NCBI GenBank assembly: GCA_901472455.1
Contig: LR590464.1
Location: forward strand, 4,998,885-5,062,884
Length of the DNA stretch: 64,000 nucleotides
Direction of reading: 5' to 3'
From: Leclercia adecarboxylata
GTDB lineage: Bacteria > Pseudomonadota > Gammaproteobacteria > Enterobacterales > Enterobacteriaceae
Part shown: positions 24,428 to 34,214 of the stretch, piece by piece
How positions within the stretch are numbered: position 1 is the stretch's first letter
How the letters are laid out: every line of letters begins with the position of its first letter
Made by a program: the position numbers and the translations under genes
The notes under the pieces: model-generated
The model's database searches: none
What the model was told of the DNA's origin: nothing
Seen by the model: the letters and a program-made list of their open reading frames with translations, nothing else

Positions 24428-24577
24428 TATTTATACTCCTGCGTCCTGTTGGTATTGATTAAGCAACAAAAAAGAACCGCTTTCAATAATCCAACAATAA
24501 AACTCTAACTTCACTTTTGATTCGCTAAAATTACCCGCTAAAATAGAGTGATTCATTAATCTTCATAAGAAAAAGCT

Positions 24578-25036
24578 ATGGAAAATTATCAGATCGACAA
24601 TCTGGACCGCGGCATCCTTGAGGCCCTGATGGCTAATGCCCGTACTGCCTATGCCGAACTGGCCAAACAGTTTGGCGTCAGCCCGGGCACTATTCATGTG
24701 CGCGTAGAGAAGATGAAGCAGGCGGGGATCATCACCGGGGCACATATCGACGTCAGCCCGAAACAGCTGGGTTACGACGTCTGCTGCTTTATCGGCATCA
24801 TTCTGAAGAGCGCCAAAGACTATCCCTCGGCGCTGGCAAAACTGAATGCGCTGGATGAGGTGACCGAGGCCTACTACACCACCGGCCACTACAGCATCTT
24901 TATTAAGGTGATGTGCCGATCCATCGACGCCCTGCAGCAGGTACTTATCAACAAGATCCAAACAATTGATGAAATTCAGTCCACCGAGACGCTGATCTCC
25001 CTGCAGAACCCGATCATGCGTACCATCCGCCCCTGA
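24578..25036 (+). CDS. asnC: AsnC transcriptional regulator (Lrp/AsnC family)
   Basis: Asparagine-sensing regulator that activates asnA and represses itself. It has 152 residues, with an N-terminal helix-turn-helix (AKQFGVSPGTIHVRVEKM, about residues 27-44) and a C-terminal RAM ligand-binding domain. In E. coli AsnC-controlled transcription also reaches mioC and oriC, which follow here in the same order. Confidence 0.98.
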   Translation: MENYQIDNLDRGILEALMANARTAYAELAKQFGVSPGTIHVRVEKMKQAGIITGAHIDVSPKQLGYDVCCFIGIILKSAKDYPSALAKLNALDEVTEAYYTTGHYSIFIKVMCRSIDALQQVLINKIQTIDEIQSTETLISLQNPIMRTIRP

Positions 25037-25057
25037 TCGGGCAAATTCATTCCCACA

Positions 25058-25066
25058 TTTTCCACA
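25058..25066 (+). promoter_or_regulatory. DnaA box in the mioC promoter
   Basis: TTTTCCACA, a close variant of the DnaA box, lies between asnC and mioC. DnaA is known to repress the E. coli mioC promoter, whose transcript enters oriC. A -10-like TACAAT follows at about 25093. Confidence 0.7.
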
Positions 25067-25125
25067 GGTAGATCCCAGCTCGCTCACAGCGTACAATGAT
25101 CCCTCTTTATATGAGCGAGCGATCT

Positions 25126-25576
25126 ATGGCAGATATTACTCTTATCAGTGGCAGCACCCTTGGCGGGGCTGAATATGTAGCGGAACACTTGGCTGAAAAG
25201 CTAGAAGACGCGGGTTTTTCCACTGAAACGCTGCACGGGCCGTTATTAGAAGATCTGCCGATCGACGGGATCTGGCTGTTGATCACCTCCACCCACGGTG
25301 CGGGCGATCTCCCCGGACAACCTTCTTCCTTTATATGAAGAGCTAAAAGAACAGCAGCCCAACCTGGCGAACGTCCGGTTTGGGGCGATTGGCATCGGCA
25401 GTCGGGAATATGACACCTTTTGCGGTGCCGTAGAGAAAGTCGAGACCGAACTGAAGTCCTGTGGGGCACAACAGATCGGCGAAACGCTGAAGATCAACAT
25501 CCTTGATCACGATATTCCGGAAGATCCAGCGGAGCTTTGGCTGGCTGAATGGAAAAATTTACTCAAAAACGATTAA
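25126..25576 (+). CDS. mioC: MioC flavodoxin-like FMN protein (one frameshift)
   Basis: Small FMN-binding flavodoxin-like protein, reported to assist biotin synthase electron transfer in E. coli. The phosphate-binding loop SGSTLGGAEYVAE is at the N-terminus. I choose the ATG at 25126 (MADITLISGSTLGG). An in-frame upstream ATG is not family sequence. An extra G near 25315 breaks the frame. Correcting it gives GDLPDNLLPLYEELKEQQ and 149 residues against 147 in E. coli. Its transcription leads directly into oriC. Confidence 0.93.
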
Positions 25577-25862
25577 AGATCGTGCGATCAGATGTGGATA
25601 ACTCTGGTTAAAAGCTTGGATCAACCGGTAGTTATCCAAAGAATAACCTTTGATGACTTTTTGTGCTGTGTATAACATCGCGATCTGATCCCAGCTTATA
25701 CGTCACAGGATCACCGATCATTCACAGCAAACGATCCTTTCTAAACGCATGATCTTCTTCGGGAGATCCGGCTTATCCACAGAAACCCGCGATCCTAATA
25801 AGAGATCACAATAGAACAGATCTCTAAATAAAAAGATCTTCTTTTTAATAGCCAGGATCCCA
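25577..25862. other. oriC, chromosomal replication origin
   Basis: Lies between mioC and mnmG as in E. coli. DnaA boxes: R4 TGTGGATAA at 25593-25601, R3 TTATCCAAA at 25632-25640, R2 TGTGTATAA at 25667-25675, R1 TTATCCACA at 25773-25781. An AT-rich unwinding element with GATCT-starting 13-mer-like repeats lies at about 25797-25850, on the mnmG side. I count about 15 GATC sites, the target of Dam and SeqA, in under 300 bases. The order and orientation are the reverse complement of E. coli oriC. Confidence 0.95.
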
Positions 25863-25949
25863 GTGCTTTCTCGAACGACTAAAGTTGAGTAGAATCCACG
25901 GCCCGGGCTTCAATCCATTTTCTTACCGCTTTACGCGAGGCAGACCACC

Positions 25950-27840
25950 ATGTTTTATCAGGATCCTTTTGACGTCATCATCATTGGCGGGGGTCATGCA
26001 GGCACCGAGGCCGCAATGGCCGCGGCGCGAATGGGTCAACAGACCCTGCTTTTGACACACAATATCGACACGCTAGGACAGATGTCCTGTAATCCGGCGA
26101 TTGGCGGCATTGGGAAAGGACACCTGGTAAAAGAAGTGGATGCGCTTGGCGGCCTGATGGCAACCGCGATCGATCATGCCGGCATCCAGTTTAGGATACT
26201 AAACGCGAGCAAAGGCCCTGCCGTTCGTGCCACCCGTGCACAGGCAGACCGTGTGCTCTACCGTCAGGCGGTGCGTACTGCCCTGGAGAATCAGCCGAAC
26301 CTGATGATCTTCCAGCAGGCGGTTGAGGATCTGATCGTCGAGAACGATCGTGTCGTTGGGGCTGTGACCCAGATGGGTCTGAAGTTCCGCGCTAAAGCCG
26401 TCGTGCTGACCGTCGGGACCTTCCTCGATGGCAAAATTCATATCGGACTGGATAACTACAGCGGTGGCCGTGCTGGCGATCCGCCGTCCATTCCGCTGTC
26501 GCGCCGTCTGCGCGAGCTGCCGCTGCGCGTCAGCCGCCTGAAAACCGGCACGCCACCACGTATCGACGCCCGCACCATTGATTTCAGCGTGCTGGCACAA
26601 CAGCATGGCGACAACCCGATGCCGGTCTTCTCGTTCATGGGCAACGTGGCTCAACATCCGCGTCAGGTGCCGTGCTATGTCACGCACACCAACGAGAAAA
26701 CCCATGATGTGATCCGCAGTAACCTTGATCGCAGCCCGATGTATGCCGGGGTGATCGAAGGGATCGGCCCACGCTATTGCCCGTCGATCGAAGACAAGGT
26801 GATGCGCTTTGCCGATCGTAACCAGCACCAGATCTTCCTCGAGCCGGAAGGGCTGACCTCCAACGAGATCTACCCGAACGGTATTTCCACCAGCCTGCCT
26901 TTCGACGTACAGATGCAGATTGTCCGTTCGATGCAGGGGATGGAAAATGCGAAGATCGTCCGTCCTGGCTATGCCATTGAGTACGACTTCTTCGATCCGC
27001 GTGACCTGAAGCCGACCCTGGAAAGCAAATTTATCCACGGGCTGTTCTTCGCAGGCCAGATCAACGGCACCACCGTTACGAAGAAGCTGCTGCGCAAGGA
27101 CTGCTGGCCGGTCTTAACGCTGCCCGCTTCTCTGCCGAGAAAGAGGGCTGGGCGCCGGGTCGTTCTCAGGCTTACCTTGGCGTGCTGGTGGACGACCTCT
27201 GCACCCTGGGCACCAAAGAGCCGTACCGTATGTTTACCTCTCGTGCGGAATATCGTCTGATGCTGCGTGAAGACAACGCCGATCTGCGCCTGACCGAAAT
27301 CGGTCGTGAGCTGGGGCTGGTGGATGATGCGCGCTGGGCGCGTTTCAACGAGAAGCTGGAAAACATCGAGCGCGAACGTCAGCGCCTGAAGTCCACCTGG
27401 GGTTAACCCAAACCACCGAATCTGTAGACGAAGTGAATGCTCACCTGTCTGCACCGCTGTCACGTGAAGCCAGCGGCGAAGATCTGCTCCGTCGCCCGGA
27501 GATGACCTACGACCAGCTGATCCAGATGACACCGTTCGCGCCGGGTCTGGACGACGTACAGGCTGCCGAGCAGGTCGAAATCCAGGTGAAATACGAAGGC
27601 TATATCGCCCGTCAGCAGGATGAGATCGAGAAACAGCAGCGCAACGAAAATACGCTGCTGCCGGAAATGCTGGACTATCGTCAGGTGTCGGGTCTTTCCA
27701 ACGAAGTGATCGCGAAGCTGAACGATCACAAACCTGTGTCGATCGGCCAGGCTTCACGTATTTCTGGCGTCACGCCTGCGGCCATCTCCATTCTGCTGGT
27801 CTGGCTGAAAAAACAGGGTATGTTGCGCCGCAGTGCGTAA
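25950..27840 (+). CDS. mnmG: MnmG (GidA) tRNA uridine-5-carboxymethylaminomethyl synthase, FAD subunit (two frameshifts)
   Basis: With MnmE it modifies the wobble uridine of several tRNAs. The FAD-binding motif IIGGGHAGTEAAMAA is near the N-terminus. One base is missing near 27075 (expected NGTTGYEEAAAQG) and one G near 27399-27403. Restoring both gives 630 residues against 629 in E. coli. The C-terminal MnmE/tRNA-binding helices are present. A -10-like TAGAAT at 25890 followed by a GC-rich discriminator suggests the stringently controlled gid promoter next to oriC. Confidence 0.95.
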
Positions 27841-27861
27841 TCCCCGCCAAACATTTCGTCG

Positions 27862-27888
27862 GCCCGGTAAGCGGTAGCGCTACCGGGC
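27862..27888. repeat. REP-like palindrome between mnmG and rsmG
   Basis: GCCCGGTA / TACCGGGC arms around an AGCGGTAGCGC core, a repetitive extragenic palindrome form. A weak T-run follows, so it may also attenuate. Confidence 0.65.
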
Positions 27889-27913
27889 AATTCTTTTTAA
27901 ACAGGTATTCACC

Positions 27914-28537
27914 GTGCTCAACAAACTCACTCGTCTGCTGGATCAAGCCGGTATTTCGCTCACCGATCACCAGAAAAATCAGCTGGTGGGGTATGTCGAT
28001 ATGCTGCACAAATGGAACAAGGCCTATAACCTCACCTCGGTTCGCGACCCGAATGAGATGCTGGTGCGTCATATTCTCGACAGCATCGTGGTAGCTCCTC
28101 ACCTCCAGGGTGAGCGGTTTATCGATGTCGGCACCGGCCCTGGCCTGCCAGGTATCCCGCTCTCAATCGTGCGTCCTGAGTGCCAGTTCACGCTGTTGGA
28201 CAGCCTGGGTAAGCGCGTGCGCTTCCTGCGCCAGGTTCAGCATGAACTGAAGCTGGAAAATATCCATCCGGTGCAGAGTAGGGTAGAGGAGTTTCCTGCC
28301 GAGCCGCCTTTCGACGGCGTGATCAGCCGGGCGTTTGCTTCACTCAATGACATGATCAGCTGGTGCAAGCATCTGCCTGCGCAGAACGGACGATTCTATG
28401 CCCTGAAAGGGATACTGCCGGAAGACGAAATCGCGCAATTGCCGGAAGGGTTCACCGTGGAGTCTGCCATCAAATTGCGTGTTCCACAGCTGGAGGGTGA
28501 GCGCCACCTGGTGATCGTTAAGCCAAACAATTTTTAA
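27914..28537 (+). CDS. rsmG: RsmG (GidB) 16S rRNA m7G527 methyltransferase
   Basis: Methylates G527 of 16S rRNA. Loss gives low-level streptomycin resistance. It has 207 residues like E. coli and starts at a GTG (27914). The SAM-binding motif DVGTGPGLPGIPLSI is at about residues 71-85. It is intact and follows mnmG in the gid operon. Confidence 0.97.
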   Translation: MLNKLTRLLDQAGISLTDHQKNQLVGYVDMLHKWNKAYNLTSVRDPNEMLVRHILDSIVVAPHLQGERFIDVGTGPGLPGIPLSIVRPECQFTLLDSLGKRVRFLRQVQHELKLENIHPVQSRVEEFPAEPPFDGVISRAFASLNDMISWCKHLPAQNGRFYALKGILPEDEIAQLPEGFTVESAIKLRVPQLEGERHLVIVKPNNF

Positions 28538-28579
28538 AATAATAATAAAAAATGTGGAATTTGTGCTGTTCATAGTATG

Positions 28580-28635
28580 TTAAAAAGCGGGCGGTCGATT
28601 AAGAAATAGACAGTCTTAATTTAACCGCTTTTTTA
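28580..28635 (+). terminator. Terminator after rsmG
   Basis: A long imperfect hairpin AAAAAGCGG ... CCGCTTTTTT with an inner ATTAAGA/TCTTAAT stem ends the gid transcript ahead of the atp operon. Confidence 0.7.
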
Positions 28636-28650
28636 CTATGGATTTTCTTT

Positions 28651-28677
28651 GGGTTAACGTGAGGGTGTAGTTAACCC
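28651..28677. repeat. Perfect GGGTTAAC dyad in the rsmG-atpI spacer
   Basis: GGGTTAAC, 11 bases, GTTAACCC. The arms are perfect 8-mers and no T-run follows. It looks like an operator or an RNA hairpin of unknown function. The rest of the 616-base rsmG-atpI spacer is AT-rich, with no ORF I can support. Confidence 0.5.
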
Positions 28678-29035
28678 ACAATATAATAAACTTTGAAAAT
28701 ATCAGCTTGCTAAAAGTAGGATCGGGTAACCAGATTGCAATGTTAAATATTTATTATAAATGTCAATAAAAGGTTTCCGATGTATACAGGGCTGTTTTGA
28801 AAATAGTTACCGAAATTACTCTGTAATATCAAAAAGATGAAATATAACGATTTACTGAATTAATTTATTCAACCTTATCGTAAATGTGTATTTTGTGATC
28901 TCGTGCACGCTTTATCGCCAACGTTTCCGCGTGGTTTGCAGTTTTGACGAGTCATTCACAGTTTGACGAAAAGTTAAGAAATAGCGCTGGGGGAAAAATA
29001 TTTAAACATTTATTCACCTTTTCGCTACTTATTGT

Positions 29036-29063
29036 TTGAAATCACGAGGCCGCACCGTATAAT
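29036..29063 (+). promoter_or_regulatory. Probable atp operon promoter
   Basis: TTGAAA at 29036-29041, 16-base spacer, TATAAT at 29058-29063, about 90 bases upstream of atpI. It is the best sigma-70 match in the spacer. Confidence 0.6.
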
Positions 29064-29153
29064 TTGACCGCTTTTTGCTGCTTGACTCTGAGCCTTAAAG
29101 GAAGTTTTATACGACACGCGACATACCTCGAAGTGAGCAGGAGTAAAAACGTG

Positions 29154-29534
29154 ATGTCTGTGTCGCTCTTGAGTCGAAACGTTGCTCGTAAGCTTCTGTT
29201 CATTCAGTTTCTGGCGGTGATAGCAAGCGGATTGCTGTTCTGCCTCAAAGACTCCTTCTGGGGCATCTCTGCGGTAAGCGGAGGTTTGGCAGTCGTTGTG
29301 CCGAATATGTTGTTTATGATTTTTGCCTGGCGTCATCAGGCGCATACACCTGCCAAAGGCCGCATGGCCTGGTCCTTCGCTCTGGGCGAAGTGTGTAAGG
29401 TGTTGCTGACCTTTGTCCTTCTGGTGATGGCGCTGGCTGTTTTTAAAGTGGTATTTCTGCCGCTGATAGTGACGTGGGTTTTGGTGCTGGTGGTACAAGT
29501 TCTGGCGCCAGCTGTAATCAATAACAAAGGGTAA
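29154..29534 (+). CDS. atpI: AtpI, ATP synthase assembly-associated membrane protein
   Basis: First gene of the atp operon. It is a small four-helix membrane protein thought to help c-ring assembly or Mg2+ supply and is not essential in E. coli. I choose the ATG at 29154 (MSVSLLSRNVARKLLFIQF), giving 126 residues as in E. coli. AGGAG lies about 10 bases upstream, and a GTG one codon earlier is an alternative. It is followed closely by atpB. Confidence 0.93.
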   Translation: MSVSLLSRNVARKLLFIQFLAVIASGLLFCLKDSFWGISAVSGGLAVVVPNMLFMIFAWRHQAHTPAKGRMAWSFALGEVCKVLLTFVLLVMALAVFKVVFLPLIVTWVLVLVVQVLAPAVINNKG

Positions 29535-29542
29535 AAGGCATC

Positions 29543-30359
29543 ATGGCTTCAGAAAATATGACGCCGCAGGATTACATAGGTCACCATCTGAACAACCTTC
29601 AGTTGGACCTGCGTACATTCTCGCTGGTGGATCCGCATAACCCCCCAGCCACCTTCTGGACGATCAATATCGACTCCATGTTCTTCTCGGTGGCACTGGG
29701 TCTGTTGTTCCTGGCCATTTTCCGCGGCGTTGCCAAACGTGCAACCAGCGGCGTTCCAGGAAAATTCCAGACCTTCATCGAAATGATCATTGGCTTCGTC
29801 CATGGCAGCGTCAAAGACATGTACCACGGCAAGAGCAAGGTGATTGCACCGCTGGCGCTGACCGTCTTTGTATGGGTCTTCCTGATGAACCTGATGGACC
29901 TGCTGCCGATCGACCTGCTGCCGTTTATCGGCGAGCATATCTTCGGTCTGCCTGCCCTGCGTGTGGTGCCGTCTGCTGACGTGAACATCACCCTGTCTAT
30001 GGCACTGGGCGTATTCATCCTGATTCTTTTCTACAGCATCAAAATGAAAGGGTGTAGGCGGCTTCGTGAAAGAGCTTACCTTGCAGCCGTTCAACCACTG
30101 GGCGTTTATTCCGATCAACCTGATCCTGGAAGGCGTTAGCCTGCTGTCCAAACCGATTTCTCTCGGTCTGCGACTGTTCGGCAACATGTATGCGGGTGAG
30201 CTGATTTTCATTCTGATCGCGGGTCTTCTGCCGTGGTGGTCACAGTGGGTTCTGAATGTGCCATGGGCCATTTTCCACATCCTGATCATTACGCTGCAAG
30301 CCTTTATCTTCATGGTTCTGACGATTGTCTATCTGTCGATGGCGTCTGAAGAGCACTGA
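29543..30359 (+). CDS. atpB: ATP synthase F0 subunit a (one frameshift)
   Basis: Membrane subunit forming the proton half-channels against the c-ring. It has several hydrophobic helices. The helix with the essential arginine reads SLGLRLFGNMYAGEL, in the second frame. An extra G in the run at 30050-30052 breaks the gene after SIKMKG. Removing it restores VGGFVKELTLQPFNHWAF and 271 residues, exactly the E. coli length. ATP synthase could not assemble if the break were real. Confidence 0.95.
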
Positions 30360-30408
30360 TTCTTTACCAACACTACTACGTTTTAACTGAAACAAACTGG
30401 AGACTGTC

Positions 30409-30648
<240 letters not shown>

Positions 30649-30701
30649 TAAGTAGATTTAAACCCTAAGCCACAGTTGTAAATTTAAAGAGGTATTGTGC
30701 T

Positions 30702-31172
30702 GTGAACATGAACGCAACAATCCTCGGCCAGGCCATCGCGTTTGTTATCTTTGTCTGGTTCTGCATGAAGTACGTATGGCCGCCTTTAATGGCAGCCATC
30801 GAAAAACGTCAGAAAGAAATTTCTGACGGACTGGCTTCTGCAGAACGCGCTAAGAAAGATTTGGACCTTGCACAGGCCAACGCGACCGACCAGCTGAAAA
30901 AAGCGAAAGCGGAAGCTCAGGTAATCATCGAACAGGCGAACAAACGTCGTTCTCAGATCCTGGACGAAGCGAAAGCTGAAGCAGAACAGGAACGTACTAA
31001 AATCGTGACGCAAGCGCAGGCAGAAATTGATGCCGAGCGTAAACGTGCTCGCGAAGAGCTGCGTAAGCAGGTCGCGATTCTGGCTGTTGCTGGCGCCGAG
31101 AAGATCATCGAACGTTCCGTGGATGAAGCTGCTAACAGCGACATCGTGGACAAACTTGTCGCTGAACTGTAA
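30702..31172 (+). CDS. atpF: ATP synthase F0 subunit b
   Basis: Peripheral stalk subunit: one N-terminal membrane helix (about residues 5-25) followed by a long charged coiled coil rich in A, E, K and R that dimerises and holds F1. It has 156 residues and starts at GTG 30702 with AAAGAGG upstream, the same length as E. coli. Confidence 0.98.
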   Translation: MNMNATILGQAIAFVIFVWFCMKYVWPPLMAAIEKRQKEISDGLASAERAKKDLDLAQANATDQLKKAKAEAQVIIEQANKRRSQILDEAKAEAEQERTKIVTQAQAEIDAERKRAREELRKQVAILAVAGAEKIIERSVDEAANSDIVDKLVAEL

Positions 31173-31186
31173 GGAGGGAGGGGCTG

Positions 31187-31720
31187 ATGTCTGAATTTGT
31201 TACGGTAGCTCGCCCCTACGCCAAAGCAGCTTTTGACTTTGCTATCGAACACCAAAATGTCGATCGCTGGCAGAACATGCTGGCGTTTGCCGCTGAGGTA
31301 ACGAAAAACGAACATATGGCTGAGATGCTTTCGGGTGCACTGGCACCGGAAACCCTCGCCAGTTCGTTCATCGCCATTTGCGGTGAGCAGCTGGACACCA
31401 ACGGTCAGAACCTGATTCGGGTTATGGCAGAAAATGGTCGTCTGAAAGCGCTCCCGGATGTTCTTGAGCAGTTCGAGCACTTGCGTGCCCTCAGTGAAGC
31501 CACCGTTGAAGTTCACGTAACTTCTGCGACTGAGCTGAGTAACGAACAGCTTGCGAAAATCACCGCCGCGATGGAAAAACGTCTGTCACGCAAAGTGAAG
31601 CTGAATTGCAATATCGATAAGTCTGTAATGGCGGGCGTAATCATCCGTGCGGGTGATATGGTCATTGATGGCAGCGTACGCGGCCGTCTTGAGCGCCTTG
31701 CAGACGTCTTGCAGTCTTAA
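31187..31720 (+). CDS. atpH: ATP synthase F1 subunit delta
   Basis: Caps the F1 hexamer and links it to the b-subunit stalk. It has 177 residues (MSEFVTVARPYAKAAFDFAI), the same length as E. coli. It lies 14 bases after atpF with a GGAGG site and is intact. Confidence 0.98.
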   Translation: MSEFVTVARPYAKAAFDFAIEHQNVDRWQNMLAFAAEVTKNEHMAEMLSGALAPETLASSFIAICGEQLDTNGQNLIRVMAENGRLKALPDVLEQFEHLRALSEATVEVHVTSATELSNEQLAKITAAMEKRLSRKVKLNCNIDKSVMAGVIIRAGDMVIDGSVRGRLERLADVLQS

Positions 31721-31732
31721 GGGGACTGGAGC

Positions 31733-33274
31733 ATGCAACTGAATTCCACCGAAATCAGCGAACTGATCAAGCAGCGCATTGCTCAGTTCAGTGTTGTGAG
31801 TGAAGCTCACAACGAAGGTACTATTGTTTCTGTAAGCGACGGTGTTATCCGCATCCACGGCCTGGCCGATTGTATGCAGGGTGAAATGATCTCCCTGCCG
31901 GGTAACCGTTACGCTATCGCACTGAACCTGGAGCGCGACTCCGTAGGTGCAGTTGTGATGGGTCCTTACGCTGACCTCGCCGAAGGCATGAAGGTTAAGT
32001 GTACTGGCCGTATTCTTGAAGTTCCAGTTGGCCGCGGCCTGCTGGGTCGCGTGGTGAACACCCTGGGTGCGCCAATCGACGGTAAAGGTCCGGTTGATAA
32101 CGATGGCTTCTCGCCAATCGAAGTTATCGCACCGGGCGTAATCGACCGTCAGTCAGTCGACCAGCCTGTGCAGACCGGTTATAAATCCGTTGATGCCATG
32201 ATCCCAATCGGCCGTGGCCAGCGTGAGCTGATCATCGGTGACCGTCAGACCGGTAAAACCGCGATGGCAATCGATGCGATCATCAACCAGCGTGATTCCG
32301 GCATCAAATGTGTGTACGTGGCTATCGGCCAGAAAGCGTCCACCATTTCTAACGTGGTTCGTAAACTGGAAGAGCACGGCGCGCTGGCTAACACCATCGT
32401 TGTTGTGGCAACCGCTTCTGAATCTGCTGCACTGCAATACCTGGCACCGTATGCCGGTTGCGCAATGGGCGAATACTTCCGTGACCGCGGTGAAGATGCA
32501 CTGATCGTTTATGATGACCTGTCTAAACAGGCCGTTGCATACCGTCAGGTTTCCCTGCTGCTCCGTCGTCCACCAGGACGTGAAGCATTCCCGGGCGACG
32601 TATTCTATCTGCACTCCCGTCTGCTGGAGCGTGCATCCCGCGTTAACGCGGAATACGTTGAGAACTTCACTAAAGGTGAAGTGAAAGGCCAGACCGGTTC
32701 TCTGACCGCACTGCCAATCATCGAAACCCAGGCGGGTGACGTTTCTGCGTTCGTTCCGACCAACGTAATCTCCATTACCGATGGTCAGATCTTCCTGGAA
32801 ACCAACCTGTTTAACTCCGGTATTCGTCCGGCAGTTAACCCGGGTATCTCTGTATCCCGTGTTGGTGGCGCAGCGCAGACCAAGATCATCAAGAAACTGT
32901 CCGGTGGTATCCGTACCGCGCTGGCACAGTATCGTGAACTGGCAGCGTTCTCCCAGTTTGCATCCGACCTTGACGATGCAACCCGTAAACAGCTGGACCA
33001 CGGTCAGAAAGTGACTGAACTGCTGAAACAGAAACAGTATGCCCCTATGTCAGTAGCACAGCAGGGTCTGGTACTGTTCGCAGCAGAACGTGGTTATCTG
33101 GGAGATGTAGAACTGGCGAAAATCGGTAGCTTCGAAGCCGCTCTGCTGGCTTACGCTGACCGTGACCACGCTCCGTTAATGCAAGAGATCAACCAGTCCG
33201 GTGGCTATAACGATGAAATCGAAGGCAAGCTGAAGAGCCTGCTCGATTCCTTCAAAGCAACCCAGTCCTGGTAA
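31733..33274 (+). CDS. atpA: ATP synthase F1 subunit alpha
   Basis: Non-catalytic nucleotide-binding subunit of the F1 hexamer. It has 513 residues with P-loop GDRQTGKT at 169-176 and the conserved ISVSRVGGAAQ segment. The frame is intact and the length identical to E. coli. Confidence 0.99.
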   Translation: MQLNSTEISELIKQRIAQFSVVSEAHNEGTIVSVSDGVIRIHGLADCMQGEMISLPGNRYAIALNLERDSVGAVVMGPYADLAEGMKVKCTGRILEVPVGRGLLGRVVNTLGAPIDGKGPVDNDGFSPIEVIAPGVIDRQSVDQPVQTGYKSVDAMIPIGRGQRELIIGDRQTGKTAMAIDAIINQRDSGIKCVYVAIGQKASTISNVVRKLEEHGALANTIVVVATASESAALQYLAPYAGCAMGEYFRDRGEDALIVYDDLSKQAVAYRQVSLLLRRPPGREAFPGDVFYLHSRLLERASRVNAEYVENFTKGEVKGQTGSLTALPIIETQAGDVSAFVPTNVISITDGQIFLETNLFNSGIRPAVNPGISVSRVGGAAQTKIIKKLSGGIRTALAQYRELAAFSQFASDLDDATRKQLDHGQKVTELLKQKQYAPMSVAQQGLVLFAAERGYLGDVELAKIGSFEAALLAYADRDHAPLMQEINQSGGYNDEIEGKLKSLLDSFKATQSW

Positions 33275-33324
33275 CGTCTGGCGGTCTGTCTTAGGGCAGA
33301 CCGCAAGGCATTGAGGAGAAGCTC

Positions 33325-34188
33325 ATGGCCGGCGCAAAAGAGATACGTAGTAAGATCGCAAGCGTCCAGAACACGCAAAAGATCACTAAAGCGATGGAGA
33401 TGGTCGCCGCTTCCAAAATGCGTAAATCGCAGGAGCGTATGGCGGCCAGCCGTCCTTATGCAGATACCATGCGCAAAGTGATTGGTCACCTTGCGAGCGG
33501 TAATCTGGAATATAAGCACCCTTACCTGGAAGAACGCGACGTTAAACGCGTGGGCTACCTGGTGGTGTCTACCGACCGTGGTTTGTGCGGTGGCTTGAAC
33601 ATTAACCTGTTCAAAAAGCTGCTGGCGGATATGAAAGCATGGTCCGATAAAGGCGTTCAGAGCGATATCGCGATGATCGGCTCTAAGGGCGTCTCTTTCT
33701 TCAATTCCGTAGGTGGCAATATTGTTGCCCAGGTGACCGGTATGGGTGATAACCCGTCCCTGTCCGAGCTTATCGGCCCGGTAAAAGTGATGTTGCAGGC
33801 CTATGATGAAGGCCGTCTGGACAGGCTGTACGTTGTCAGCAACAAATTTATTAACACCATGTCTCAGGCTCCAACCATCACTCAGCTGCTGCCATTACCG
33901 GCATCAGACGAGCCAGAGTTGAAGCATAAAGCCTGGGATTACCTGTATGAACCGGATCCAAAACCGCTGCTGGATACCCTGCTGCGTCGTTATGTTGAAT
34001 CCCAGGTTTATCAGGGCGTGGTAGAAAACCTGGCCAGCGAGCAGGCCGCACGTATGGTGGCGATGAAAGCCGCGACCGACAATGGCGGCAGCCTGATTAA
34101 AGAGCTGCAGTTGGTATACAACAAAGCTCGTCAGGCCAGCATTACTCAGGAACTCACCGAGATCGTCGGTGGTGCATCCGCGGTATAA
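33325..34188 (+). CDS. atpG: ATP synthase F1 subunit gamma
   Basis: Central rotor shaft. It has 287 residues, with N-terminal (MAGAKEIRSKIASVQNTQK) and C-terminal helices forming the coiled coil inside the alpha-beta hexamer. It is intact and the same length as E. coli. Confidence 0.98.
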   Translation: MAGAKEIRSKIASVQNTQKITKAMEMVAASKMRKSQERMAASRPYADTMRKVIGHLASGNLEYKHPYLEERDVKRVGYLVVSTDRGLCGGLNINLFKKLLADMKAWSDKGVQSDIAMIGSKGVSFFNSVGGNIVAQVTGMGDNPSLSELIGPVKVMLQAYDEGRLDRLYVVSNKFINTMSQAPTITQLLPLPASDEPELKHKAWDYLYEPDPKPLLDTLLRRYVESQVYQGVVENLASEQAARMVAMKAATDNGGSLIKELQLVYNKARQASITQELTEIVGGASAV

Positions 34189-34214
34189 CCAGGTTAATTC
34201 GTAGAGGATTCAAG

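Noticed and set aside
26199..27038. 279-codon minus-strand ORF within mnmG
   Set aside because: It is a shadow of a highly conserved coding sequence, and no recognisable protein results.
27060..27410. Programmed frameshifting in mnmG, atpB, atpD or glmS
   Set aside because: No slippery site with downstream structure is apparent, the family genes are not known to frameshift, and the same kind of indel occurs throughout the window and in 16S rRNA.
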